NCBI RefSeq assembly: GCF_051020765.1
Contig: NC_134932.1
Coordinates: 11,718,001-11,782,000, forward strand
Length of the DNA: 64,000 nt
Direction of reading: 5' to 3'
Origin: Lasioglossum baleicum
Taxonomy: Eukaryota > Arthropoda > Insecta > Hymenoptera > Halictidae
Shown: piece by piece, positions 10,615 to 21,383 of the stretch
Layout of the letters: each line of letters begins with the position of its first letter
Numbering within the stretch: position 1 is the stretch's first letter
Program-made: the position numbers and the translations under genes
The notes under the pieces: generated by a model
Seen by the model: the letters and a program-made list of their open reading frames with translations, nothing else
Databases searched by the model: none
Told to the model about the DNA's origin: nothing

Positions 10615-13600
10615 AATTCTACTTTGTGCATTTGTAGGATCTGTAAAACAAATCGAAAAATGAATACAAGGCATTGAATTTACAAAATGAAAAGGATTAT
10701 TAGAAAAAGGAAAGGGCTGAAAAGATTATTAGAGAAGAATGATTAAAAATGAATTCGAGGCATCATTTCTCACTCATTTCCGATGCAGATGGATCAAGGT
10801 CCCGCGTGGAAGTATAACCAACGACTTCTTCCCGCCCAATAAGGCAGCAGCGAGCTTCGTCAATATCAGCGGAGGAAATGGGGCCGATTCCTCGGAGAAA
10901 GCGTCCTTAAAACGAAGCCCGTGTCGCGATTCCATCGAGGCCGTCCGAGAAGAACCAACAACGGTCCGAAAAACGTGTTCCGGTTGCTCGCGGTGGTTGC
11001 TCGGAGTTCTCGTTCGAAGGCAGCGATCTTTAATCCGCGGCGGGGAGCGTTTCCGCTCGGTCTGCCCCCGGAGCTCAAGGTCCGTGGAACCCGGTGGCGG
11101 CTGCAAATGGTGTTGGCAGGGCCGGGTGACGCATGGATTCGATTCCTGGGAGCTCGTGATTCCGCTCGGTTAGCCCCGCGTCACTCCCAGCCCCAAACCC
11201 CATTCCAACCGCCCCAAACCTCCTCCAACCCCCGACGCAGCCGTCGTTGCGCTTCCATTCCGCTCGCTGTCGAGGAATCTGGTCCTCGTAGCTTACCTAC
11301 CGTCTATATGTACACGTACACGATCACGGGCACACGCGAACAGTGTGGACCTGTACAGAGGGAAGTGTCTATGGAAACTGTGCAACCGATCGGGAACAGG
11401 ACGCTCGAAAGGATCACGGGAACGCGGATGTCGCGAGGATCAGCTTGATAGCACTATTCAGCGCCGGTGTCCTGCTAATGCGCTTCCAGCTGATCGACCG
11501 AACAACGATCGTTCGATTTGACTATAATTGCTGTTCACTGTTCAACTGCTGAAATCTTCAACACACAGAACTAGCAATCAAACAATTAGAATTATGTTTA
11601 GATGCCTTTCTGAAATAATGGCACCCATCGACTCGTTAAAAAGGAAGCTTCGCACGCGAAATCTTCATTTTCTCCAGAGCGATTCGAAGACGGTACTAAC
11701 GAACGCATGAACTCAACTTTCGAGAGCTATCGATTATCAGTCCCGCTCCCTGCTATTCCCTGTCCTTCAGGATCCTCCGCCTCTTCTGGTGAGTTCCACC
11801 CCTCCGACATTCATTAGCCGCGGCAATGGCGAAGTAATTTAATTTGTCGCAGGATTTGTGGAATGTTAATGAAAACAGGACAAGCATCCCTGTATCAATT
11901 TCTGATTAAAGTTGGCACGCTCGGTTCGCCAATTGCGGGACGATGATCTGCCTGATTCGATGCATCTCCTAATTCCACCCCCTCTGTTTCGCATTTCGAT
12001 CATTTTAGCTCTGTACCTACAAACAAATCATTCGTTTCTTCTATTTAGTTCGATCGCATTTTTACTTGACATTTTTCTTCGTCTCTGAATATTTTATCAT
12101 TTCCGTGCAACTTTAAACACACGTTTGTAGCAGGATAGATAACAACCCTGGCGAGCACAAAAATACAAAATACATACTAAAAGAATTGTAATTTCCTAGG
12201 AAACATCGCTGCAGATAGATAACACAGTTCCATTGTCGAGAATAGCAAAATTAGGTAGAAAACAGTGTTTCTGCGATTCCCGCTCGTCCCAGAAGCTCAT
12301 CAACAGCTGTACTCGCGTTTGCAACAATGTCCAGCGGACAGAAGGGTTGAGATATCGGTTTGCACGTCGATGCTCGGAACGTGGAACCAGAGGGTGGTAC
12401 GAGGGGTAGCGAGAGGCTCGATGCTGAATGTTTGGAGAGGGTGGAACAGGAATGAGGGTACCCGCTCACTCCGGTAATGGAATACCTTCGCCGGAGGAAC
12501 GCAATCACGCTGATGTTTCGGAACCCCAAGGCTGCCACGAGGGATTTCCACGCTCATGAGCAGATCAGGCTTGCGTGTTGCCCCTCTGTCTCTCTTCTGT
12601 TTCCACTCTCGGCTCCCGTTCCGTCCCGTTTCTCCAATTTCAGTCTCCCTCCTATTCTCTACGTTCCCCACCTGTCAATCAACCATATCGCGCGGACCAA
12701 ATTCTTTTTCCCGAATACGATCCCCGATCGGAGACTGATCGCTCCCTTATCGATACTCACCCTCTTTCAACGAGACCGCCATTCGTCACCTCGCTAACCA
12801 CTTGACGGGCTAATTGGCTTGTCTGTCCTAGTAACAAAACAATTTTAATAAATAAGATTACAGTGCAACATTTTACGTGCAGCGAGAAAAGAGAGACGTT
12901 CCTCCTCAACGAGATAGAAGTAGACGACACTGTCAACAATGCTGGGAGCATTAACTAAGGATCGAAAGAGGAAAGCCAGCAAGTGGTTCGAAACTTTCTA
13001 GCAATGCATTACAATCTGCAATTCAAGGCACAATCCTGTTTTAATCCCCTGCCAAGGCGCAATGCAACATTGTTACCGGATGGTAACATGAAACATTATT
13101 CATACAGAGAAATTTTCTGATGATCTGTGAAACGAGAGATGGAATAATTTATATGAGACATTTACGCTTCTAAAAATCAATTAAAACAAACTGCACCCTC
13201 TGTAGAGAAAAATCCCGACTTGCAGCAGCAGTGATCCTGAGAAAGAACGATCTTTTTTTATACATTCCCATCCGCGAGCGGACGAATTCCGCATTCCGGA
13301 AATCACGGGGCGTTACTCGAGGTCCCTTGCGGGTCGTCGTCGCCCCCCTAGGGCGACATAACACCCCCGGTTTGGAATCTCCGTCTAAGTCTGGTAGAGA
13401 GCAAAGTTATGAATTCTTTCGAAAATCTTCGCCGGTGATCCTTCGAAGTTGAGCGGTCGACGGGGATCAAAGAAGTTGCTGGAGGATGCAGGGGGTGGAA
13501 AGGGGTGGATCAAGTTGCCTTAGGATGAAGCCTGGACGGCTTTCGGCTCTGGGGGGCGGTTGGTGGAGTTCGAGGAAGAAGAAGGCGGGAAAGAAGAGGA

Positions 13601-13654
13601 CGAACAACGACTAAGGAAAGAAGAAGAAGAAGAAGGGGATTGGGGAGGCCATGA
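10615..13654. other. No gene recognised; unique sequence
   Basis: The longest frame (10921-11448, plus, 175 codons) is Arg/Pro/Ser-rich, and another frame covers 10739-11173 in a different phase on the same strand. Neither shows a domain or sits between plausible splice sites, so both are treated as chance frames in GC-rich DNA. A C-rich run of CCCAAACC-type words occurs at 11185-11235. An AT-richer stretch without motifs occupies 12810-13200. Confidence 0.45.
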
Positions 13655-14100
13655 GCTGCGAGAGTTTTCAGCAAGAGGAATCTGGGCTGGTGTCGATAAA
13701 AGGGTCATGGGGGTTCAAGGGTGGCTAGAAGGGGGTCAAGAAATCGGAGGGCAGGAGATTCAGGGGGCTGAAGAAATCGACGTGGCAAAAGATTCAGGGT
13801 TATTAAAGAAATCGGGGAAAAGAGATTGAGGGGCAGACGCAATAGAGGGGGTTGAGAGAATCTAGGGGCCTAAAGAATCAAGGAGGTTTGGAAATGGAGG
13901 GGGCCGAGGAAATTGAGGAGCGAGAGATTCAAAGGAACGAGGGACTCGCGGAGTTTGGGACGATTACGCGAGAGGAATCCCGGCCGGTGTCGATGGAGGA
14001 GTCATGGGGGCTCCGGGGTGGCTACGGGGGGTCGAGAAGGGAGTGGGAGATCGTGTGGGCTGAGGGAATCGTGGAGTTTGAGACGATTACGGGAGGAGGA
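13655..14100 (+). repeat. Purine-rich degenerate minisatellite
   Basis: Between about 13732 and 13932 six successive units of 32-35 bases share a plan of GGGG, then AAGAAATCG, then AGAGATTCAG. This period is not a multiple of three, so protein repeats are unlikely. Around it, a larger unit of about 85 bases (containing GGTGTCGAT, then GTCATGGGGG, then GGTGGCTA) occurs at about 13690 and again at about 13992. A GAGTTTGnGACGATTACG word is seen at about 13951 and 14077. This indicates nested tandem duplication. The strand is strongly purine-biased. Confidence 0.65.
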
Positions 14101-15060
14101 AGGGGCCGCCGCGGGCAAGCCGCGCGGAATACAAAGCAGCGACCGAATGATAGACGAAGAAAGAATGATAGAAGAAGACGGGGGTGGCCGAAGGGGGGCT
14201 AAACGGAGGAGGACCACGCTTCGGAAAAGAAGAGACCCCCTGCCGTCTATTCAAACCGCGCGTGATATATTGCCGCGGATAATCTCTAAATATATTTATT
14301 TTATACTTTCTTTTTACACAACGTCGCGCGCCGCGTCCTCTCCTCTCCCGTCTTCCTTTCTGTTCGAGCTTCAACTCGAACCCCTGTCTACTCACGACTT
14401 TTTGGAATCGGCGCTGGTCGCGGGAGCAATGTTTGTGGAGACCCGATCGCGTCTAGTTTCGGGATTATAAACGAGCGACGCACATGTTTCCAGAGGTAAA
14501 CCAGAAAAATGACTGTCCGCCGCGCGTTTCTGTCCGGTTATCGCGTACAGTGTACAGAATTCTCGCTCGACGTGTTCGTGAGAGGATGCTGGTGCATTTT
14601 TAACTGTTGGAGATGGTACATTTGGAGAGACTGACTTCGATTTCGTTGTATCGTTGGACTTCATCAAATTATTAAGGGAAGCATGAAATAGCGCAGTTGG
14701 TGAAGGAACTGTTCGCTATGGACGCCGCTTTCGACGCCCCTGTCGAAGAGAATTTCGAAGCAAACAATAGTAGTCGAGGGCCGAGGAGGTGCCTCAGATT
14801 CCCATAATCCGTTCAAACCCCGTGGCTCTGGTCTAATATCAATGATCGAGGGTTGGCCGATGGTCCCCACGGTGGATTCCTCAATCATTGATATCGTGGA
14901 AAGAACGGTTGGGTCTGTTGTTTAGACACGAGCAAAGGAGAAGATACAAGTAGTGGCAAAGTTTGTCCAGGGTGGCTGTTGGAAACGCGGCAGAAGGTCG
15001 AGCCGAGGACGTTGCGGGTTTCTGGAGGGGGATGAACGAAGACCACGGGGGAATCAACGT
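14101..15060. other. No gene recognised
   Basis: The GA bias of the neighbouring minisatellite fades by about 14230. After that the sequence is ordinary mixed composition. The repeat of the word ATCAATGAT near 14840 and 14885 is short and unremarkable. Confidence 0.4.
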
Positions 15061-15107
<47 letters not shown>

Positions 15108-15243
15108 AAGAGGAGAGACCTGGGGAGAGACTGAGAAGGCGGAGAGAAGAGAGAAGAGAGGAGAACGAAGCCCGCCATATCAGTCTTGCTTGCGCCGACA
15201 GTTCGTCATTTGTCACTGTCGCGGCCATTAATAACTCCGCCAT
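15061..15243. promoter_or_regulatory. GAGA tract with GCCAT cluster (PRE-like)
   Basis: An almost pure GA repeat (about 15063-15099) continues as GA-rich sequence to 15170. It is followed by three GCCAT motifs at 15174-15178, 15224-15228 and 15239-15243, with a fourth related CCATCTTGG at about 15442. GAGAG plus GCCAT is the signature mix of Drosophila Polycomb response elements and of GAGA-factor-bound promoters. I infer regulatory potential only; the GA tract alone could be a simple microsatellite. Confidence 0.3.
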
Positions 15244-17601
15244 CCTGTCACTGTGGATAATACGAGTAGGTCTCCGGCGCTCTCGGGCTGTTGTAGCTCG
15301 ACGAAGAGAGTTCTCCGTGTAGGGGTGGCGTTCCTGTTCAATTCAGTTCGGTTTAAGGGGTCGGTACAACGGATTGGAAGAGGAGACCTTTCAGGGGATG
15401 TGTCACTCGCCGCCCGGGGGACATGGCGTGCGGCCCCGTCGTCCATCTTGGAGGACGTTGAATTTTTTAGTATCGCGTCGCTGGTAATTACTGATCCTGT
15501 ATCGGGACCCTATCTTGCTCTGTATCTTCCCAGTTAATTACCGCATCGATTAAGCCCGCACCACCGCGCCCGGCCGGGCCCGATTCGATGCTGCGAGACC
15601 CTCTTGCAGCGATGCAACTTGCACTCGACTGGGACGCCGATTTAGGACCGCTTTTTCGCATACCACTATACATAATAGGTCAGCCTCCGGTCTTCACCCT
15701 TTTGTCAATACCCAGATACTTGTTTTCAATTTGTCTTTGAGATTTCTTGCATGTCTCGTAGGCTTCTACTCTTCTGGATGATAGCCTTTGTAAACAATCC
15801 GTTACAAAGTTTTACAACATATTTCCCATGACCCCTGTGACTGAGAATACCGAAAGAATTTTCTCGAATAGCTGCAGGCTCAATGCATTGCTTTTAATTA
15901 TTAATGAACGATCTTCAGGTAGAGCAGCTAACAAGGAAAAATCTTCGGCCGTTAATAAGATTGGTATCCCTACCGTCGAAGCCAATCGCGTTCGCCGGAG
16001 ATCAAAGCGAGCAGCCTCGAAAGCGAGGAAGCGGCACTCAGCAGGCCGCATTACTATCCGAGCGTTGAAATAATAGTTTATCGAACCTTTCACCGGGCAA
16101 CTGGAGCGATCGGATGATCCGATTAAACGCGTTCGACGTATTAAAACGCGTTGCTATTAACGCTCGTCCTGGAGCCTGTTAACGGTGAAATGTATATCAG
16201 CCTTTTATCACCGACTGCTACTATATGAACTGCTGAGAGAACTGGTCTCGGCAGAATCTCCCTCTGTCTTCGTACAGTGTCAGCGCCGGTTTGTTGAAAT
16301 AACAAATGTTGCGGAACGAGTTAAAAATGGAGCACGTTTGTCCGGGCCTAATCTAAACACATAGGTTTTGTCCCTGACGATGGGTTGGCTTGGGAACTCT
16401 CTTTCAATGTTTACACTTCGAAGTTGCTAGAGCTGTACCAAATTTTGTACAAACGTCAACAACGATATTAGGTTGCTGGTAGAATGTATATCTCGCTGAA
16501 AAATCGGACATATGCAATAACTAAATAATAATCTTGAGCTTTTCTCACCACCGCTACATCCCCTAACTTGAACTTCGCCAATTCAGAGACATAATCAGAG
16601 GCCCACGATCCCCTCAGACAGCAATCGAAGCAATACAGTGGACAATTACCGAAGGCTTGACACAAAAGGAGTCGGAAGCCCCTTTCGTCCAGCAGATATA
16701 TTGTTCGCAGGGACGTCGGGCAGCGTGATATTCGACGAAACGGGAATGATACTTTGATGAAGGGTTCGCGGCTGCTCTGGATGTCAGGTGCTGCCTCGCT
16801 GCCGGCTCTAATTAAAAAGCCGTGTTGGCATCACCGTGAGCGTGGCGTGGCGTGGCGTGGCATGGCGGCCTGGGCGTGCATAACCTCTTTTTTCCGGGCA
16901 CCGCGCTCTTTTTTTTATCCATTTTTGAAATGGCCCGTCGCAACGCTTACGTAATACCAACAAGCCGTCCAGTGTGTCCCCTTTTTCCCACCTACACCCC
17001 CGCGTTCAACCCTCTTTTCCCGGCCGTTGGTCCGCGACCAAACGAGCTCTCGCGGTGTTAACGTCCACATGTTCGGTGCTTTCACAATAACTCTCCCCCG
17101 TAGCTCTCGCAATTCGGACACAATAAAAACTCCAGCGAGACAGTTTGGCGGGCAAGTGTGATGAAAGGGCTTTCGCGAAAATTTTTTTGCCACCAAGCGC
17201 GACGCCCCGATCCCCCGCTACTCTTCTTCGCTGGGGTATATACGTATTTATTTGCGTGTGTATATATATGTATATTCTTTTTTGGTATTTTGACCGGATG
17301 GTGTCCACGGCTTTTTCCCCCCGATTTTTTAATTGCCCGCCGGAATACTTGAAACCCGCGCAGGAACGCGATGCGTTGTGATGGACGGCTGGGACCGTGT
17401 CGATGACGAGCGGCTCTCGAATTTGCTGTTTTGAAAGCCTGGCAGTTGACAAGCGTCACTTGATCGATACCGAGTGATAACGCTCGGCCAAGTGACGGAA
17501 TTCATCGCGAACGCTTACGTTAAAAGACTTCGAAGAGATTCAGGGACAATGGCACTTTGTGTTGCCTTATTATCTCTTTTATACGGTTTCCTAAACGAAG
17601 C
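15244..17601. other. No gene recognised
   Basis: This stretch holds a short GTGGC tandem run (16841-16866) and a T-rich block at 16890-16925. Frames on both strands at 16850-17460 overlap one another and show no domain. The sequence is otherwise unique. Confidence 0.45.
16841..16866 (+). repeat. GTGGC pentanucleotide tandem repeat
   Basis: About five units of GTGGC are present, the last with one substitution (ATGGC). Confidence 0.7.
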
Positions 17602-17609
17602 CCTGCTAA

Positions 17610-18967
17610 TAGGGATGGGATAAGTACATACAATAGTTTTCTGAGTGGACGATCCCAAAACGGGAGTAATAAATTGACTATTATTGTTAAGTTCTGTGTA
17701 CTCCCCGTTCCTCTCCGAAACATTTGGATGAGATCAAGTACCTCGCAAACAGGTTCGAACCTTGATTGATGGAATTCGAACACTCTATAAGTACTACGAA
17801 AAAAAAATAGTACTCCCAAGTATAGTCGAACGGTTGCCAGACAGTTTCGAGCCCTTTACAAGTACTGTGGTAAACGTAAATAATACTTGCAAGTATACTC
17901 GAATCTTGGTCGAACAGTTTCGAAACTTTCGAAATATTTATGGATATTGTTACGAAAATTTCCGTATTCTTGCACGCTCCGTGGCAACGTAAGGCTGTTC
18001 CGGCGCGGCGTCTGTTTACTTCTTTGCGTAAACACGCTGTGGAGATGAGAGGGAAAACGGGGTCTCATAATTTTACGCGCGTCTACCGATGATTGTAGTT
18101 TGGAATGTACTTTGTGACAAAAACTCTCTCTCTTCTCTCTCTCTCTTCTCCGATATATTATATCGAACAGTATCTAGGTGATGTCGAGAACAATCATTTG
18201 TATATGTTAACTGCATTATTGGATCCACGATTCAAAACATTAGCTTTTCTAAAGATCTAAAGATGAATCTATCCCTCGAGCACGGGATGCCTTAACTGAT
18301 ATAGCCACTAATTATATTAATAATGATAATTCATCTACAACATGTGATAGTTCACAGACGCAGATGTCCGAAAATCGGCACAATAGCGAAGTATCAGTTT
18401 GGTCATCCTTTAACAATGAAATAGCAATTACAAATAATACGATACCTACCTCATCGTCTACTGTGTTAGAAGTGGAAAATTATCTAAAGTCACAATATTT
18501 AGAACGCAAAGAAGACCCGTTATTATTTCGGCGTGAAAATTCAATCAAGTACCCCATTTTATCAAAAATTGCACGTGACTATCTTTGTATAATGGCAACC
18601 TTCAGAAAAAGTTTTTTCAAAAGCAGGAAATATCATGCATAAAAAAAGATATTGGATAAAACCAATTATTGTAAATGAAATATTATTCTCAAATTGTTAC
18701 GAATTTAATAAAGAAAATGCTTAAAACCTACTATGCAGTTCTGATTTCCAAGATTCGAGTACTACTTGTGGAAGTTTCAATTACTTTCAACATCGAAGTA
18801 CTTATAAGTATCTTTTCGAAACTTGTAAGTACTCATTCCGAGGTTCGATAACTACTTGTATGCAATGAATACTTTTCAAGTATAATTATTGAAACCCATG
18901 AAATGAGACTTGGTTATTGAACTTGGCTCGGATTCGTGAGTACATATCGAACTTGATCCCATCCCTA
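17610..18967 (+). mobile_element. hAT transposon relic with transposase remnant
   Basis: The element starts TAGGGATGGGATAAG and ends with the reverse complement of TAGGGATGGGATCAAG. The flanking octamers CCTGCTAA (17602-17609) and CTTGCTAG (18968-18975) agree at 6 of 8 positions, fitting a decayed 8-base hAT duplication. Many copies of an AAGTACTT/AAGTATAA-like motif crowd both subterminal regions. The middle encodes a broken transposase C-terminus (18168-18724). Its right end matches the left end of 54264-55225 for about 38 bases. A second degenerate terminus (GGATGAGATCAAGTACC) lies at about 17727 and matches the other end of that copy. So the outer 110 bases may be an insertion, an internal duplication or part of a related copy. 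At 1358 bases it is too short for a complete hAT gene and is certainly inactive. Confidence 0.88.
18168..18724 (+). pseudogene. hAT transposase C-terminal fragment (dimerisation domain), frameshifted
   Basis: Three frames in succession read as one protein. The first (from 18168) has L-L-D-P-R-F-K, the hallmark block upstream of the hAT dimerisation region. After a shift near 18255-18259, the second (18259-18600) runs through the start of the dimerisation domain with Y-L-K-S, then W/R-E-N-S-I-K-Y-P-I-L-S-K-I-A-R, then Y-L-C-I. The third (18599-18724) has P-S-E-K-V-F-S-K-A-G-N and a natural-looking end. At the second junction the Ser-Val pair usual before P-S-E-R-V-F-S is absent, consistent with loss of about five bases. 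A further nonsense codon follows the first block (TAA at 18258). The N-terminal BED finger and the RNase H catalytic core are missing or unrecognisable. The product would be non-functional. ZBED-type host genes share this domain, but the frameshifts and the flanking transposon ends make a host gene unlikely. Confidence 0.88.
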
Positions 18968-18975
18968 CTTGCTAG

Positions 18976-20747
18976 ACGCATCCAAGATCTAAGTTCCAAT
19001 CGAAACTTCTAGTATTTATAATCGTGCAAATATTGGAGGAAGAAAAATGCGGTTCGCGGGAGATCGTAGGAGGGCCAGGCGTCGTTCGTCGGCGAGTTTC
19101 CTCGATTTCCTCGAAGATTTCGTTAGCCGGCAGAATTCGGGCAGAGCACCGAGACGAACGAGGGAATTTCTGACGCGTACCGCGGCGTAATGGCGCACTC
19201 AGCCCGTCGTCCGTCCAGGATAAAGCGAAAAGGAAGCAGGAAGAGTAGCTCGTTGGCCGGGTTACTTTGAACCAGATATGCGCAACGATTCCACGAGTGC
19301 CGGTGTGCGAGAGGAACAGGAAACTGAAAGGATGTAGAAGTCAGTGACCTTGGCGGGATTTATGGCCGTCCTTTTAGCTATTCGTGACGCAGGAAACGAA
19401 GGTCGTAGCCGCCGCCGCTCTCCGCTCTCCGATCTTCTCCGCCGTAGAATCGGTCGGTCGCAGCGTGAAGTTGAAATCCTTTCCGAACTTAGCGTTGTCC
19501 TTGATCCTCGATACAGTCCTATACAATCGTATGCGAGCCCTTTTGTCGAACTCGAGCAATCGGGTTAAAAGCCTGACACAACCGACATCTCGTCCTACCC
19601 CATTGTGACGTTTTGTTACTGATCCTTTGGTGACTGCTCCACGGTCATCATTGATGTTTACCCTCGGCATGTGACATGCGGATCAGTTTGGCTCCTCGGC
19701 ATTTTATCCTGGGTTAGAGAGACCTTGAACATGAACAATGGGTGCGCAGACATGACTTCCCCGTTACGGTGCACGGTTTTAACACGAAACCTACCACCAT
19801 CGGTCAAAATGACCGGTTGCAGATGTTTTATTTCACAATTACTGAAATAATAAAAATGATTTAATAATTTCTGATATTTAACCGTTATTTGCTTGACGAT
19901 ACCAATCAGCAACAGGTTATACATAATTGTAGCATGGTCTTACTCTTAACCGGTCCCTTGTTGGTACATTTATCACGAATTCAAACGCGAAAATGAAATA
20001 AAAATGATGAAACGCTAATCTACAGGTTACGATATTAGATATCCGTGTTATTTATTCACTCGCGGACAAGGGTAGGAGCCGCGATAAATTATAAAACGGA
20101 GGGTTTCTTGCAGCAACGATACCGTGTTAGAATTTTGCGGAAAATGGCCGGAGGCACAAGAGCGTGGGAAGGACAACAGGAAGCATGGCCGAAGAAATCA
20201 TGAAACTCACGAGCTCCAGTGGTGTACGATCGAGGGTTGGGGGTTGGCGAGGGTGAGCTAGAGGGAACCGGGAAACGGGGCGAGAGAGCGCATTCTGCAA
20301 GACGAACGAGGGGAGGGTGAAAAAAAATATCGAGTGCGATTTATCAAAGGCGTTTTCTTCGGCTGCTGACTCTGTACGAATTTTCGCCGTATTCGAGCGA
20401 TCGCGAGAAATGTTGACCCCTTGTCCCTGTCTATCAGAGTGCGTTTGCCATGATCAATAACGACAGACACGTACAAGATTCGGCCTGTATTAATAAATTA
20501 AAAAACTATAAGTCATTTCATTGTATCACAGTTTCCAAACTAGTACAAACCACGTATGTATTGTATTGTATGTTCAAATCTCAAACTCCTTCTAGATAGC
20601 TATGAATAGGCACCAACTCTTGGACGTTCTCATAAGCCCCCCAGCTTCAGTTTATCAGGAGTTTATCAAGAATGCGATTCTCCTTCCGTTCTACACAACA
20701 CACTCTGTCCAATCAGTATCTAAAATAAACAAACACAATGTTATATT
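18976..20747. other. No gene recognised; possible transposon end
   Basis: A piggyBac-like candidate end lies at 19779-19816 (TTAA followed by CACGAAACC and a GGTCAAAATGACCGG palindrome), with no matching opposite end. Otherwise the DNA is unique, with short overlapping frames only. Confidence 0.4.
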
Positions 20748-21383
20748 AAAGTGCCCAAATATGGTATAGTACCCTCTTATGGTACTACCTTATATCTTGT
20801 AAAGGAGAAGTCGCACTCTAGTGAGAAAATCCTCAAACAATAGTTTACAATGTTTACTCAACAGTGTGCAGTGCATTCGCACCATTCTATAGATTTTAGT
20901 ATCGATCCTCTGCCAGTTGTGTGTCTCCATGTGTTGAATATTTTTGTGGTTAGATTTTCGACAGTATCTTTTTCGAGGAAGGTAAGTGATTTTGAAATGT
21001 TTGAACATATCTGTAGTTTCAGTTTATTTGTATCAATGTTTGCCAACTGTTGCTTTCGGCAGAAATTCATTTTCTCTTTGTCAGTAGCTAGTATTATCAA
21101 ATATAGGTGTAGGTATTGACATTCTTGGTTGGGGTACTGAATATGGCACTAGGTGTCATACTAGGGACTCAAGGTGTACCATATTACGAACCCCTTTCGC
21201 TGGAACCTGCAAATGACACACCACAAAAAGAATATTTCTCTCAAGCTGTATTAATTTTTTAACAAACTTGACCCGAGAATCTTATAGGGAGCAAATGTAT
21301 CTACAACTGGTAATTTTTTGGTCGAAAAAGAGCATTCTAAAATAATCGTAAAATGACATCAACAAAAAGTGGTTCATATTTGG
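20748..21383 (-). mobile_element. Dispersed repeat, copy B (inverted partner at 4074-4709)
   Basis: The reverse complement of this block aligns with copy A from end to end. On the minus strand it opens with CCCAAATATGAACC and closes with CCATATTTGGGCACTTT, so the inverted terminal words of the family are kept at one end (20748) and shortened at the other (21383). Differences from copy A are mostly single bases. One is a two-base insertion that breaks the conserved frame, and another is a shorter T-run where copy A has TTTTTTTTTT. The TTTGCAG splice-acceptor-like word is retained (CTGCAAA near 21210 on the plus strand). Confidence 0.8.
20790..21100 (-). pseudogene. Frameshifted frame inside repeat copy B
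   Basis: Read on the minus strand, an 80-codon frame (21100 to 20858) matches the first two thirds of the copy A peptide, and an overlapping frame (21008 to 20790) matches its last third. The join falls at CACACAAC, where copy A has CACAAC. One of the two copies has therefore gained or lost two bases. No protein family is recognised. Confidence 0.35.

Noticed and set aside
10921..11448. 175-codon frame as a gene
   Set aside because: Overlaps a 144-codon frame in another phase and minus-strand frames; no domain, and codon content follows local GC.
13560..14470. Overlapping frames of 89, 116 and 185 codons in the GA-rich region
   Set aside because: They arise from the purine minisatellite, whose period of about 34 is not a multiple of three; composition is Glu/Gly/Arg only.
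17750..17765. GGTTCGAACC as a tRNA B box
   Set aside because: No A box or cloverleaf around it; it lies within the hAT element, where the same word recurs in the sister copy.
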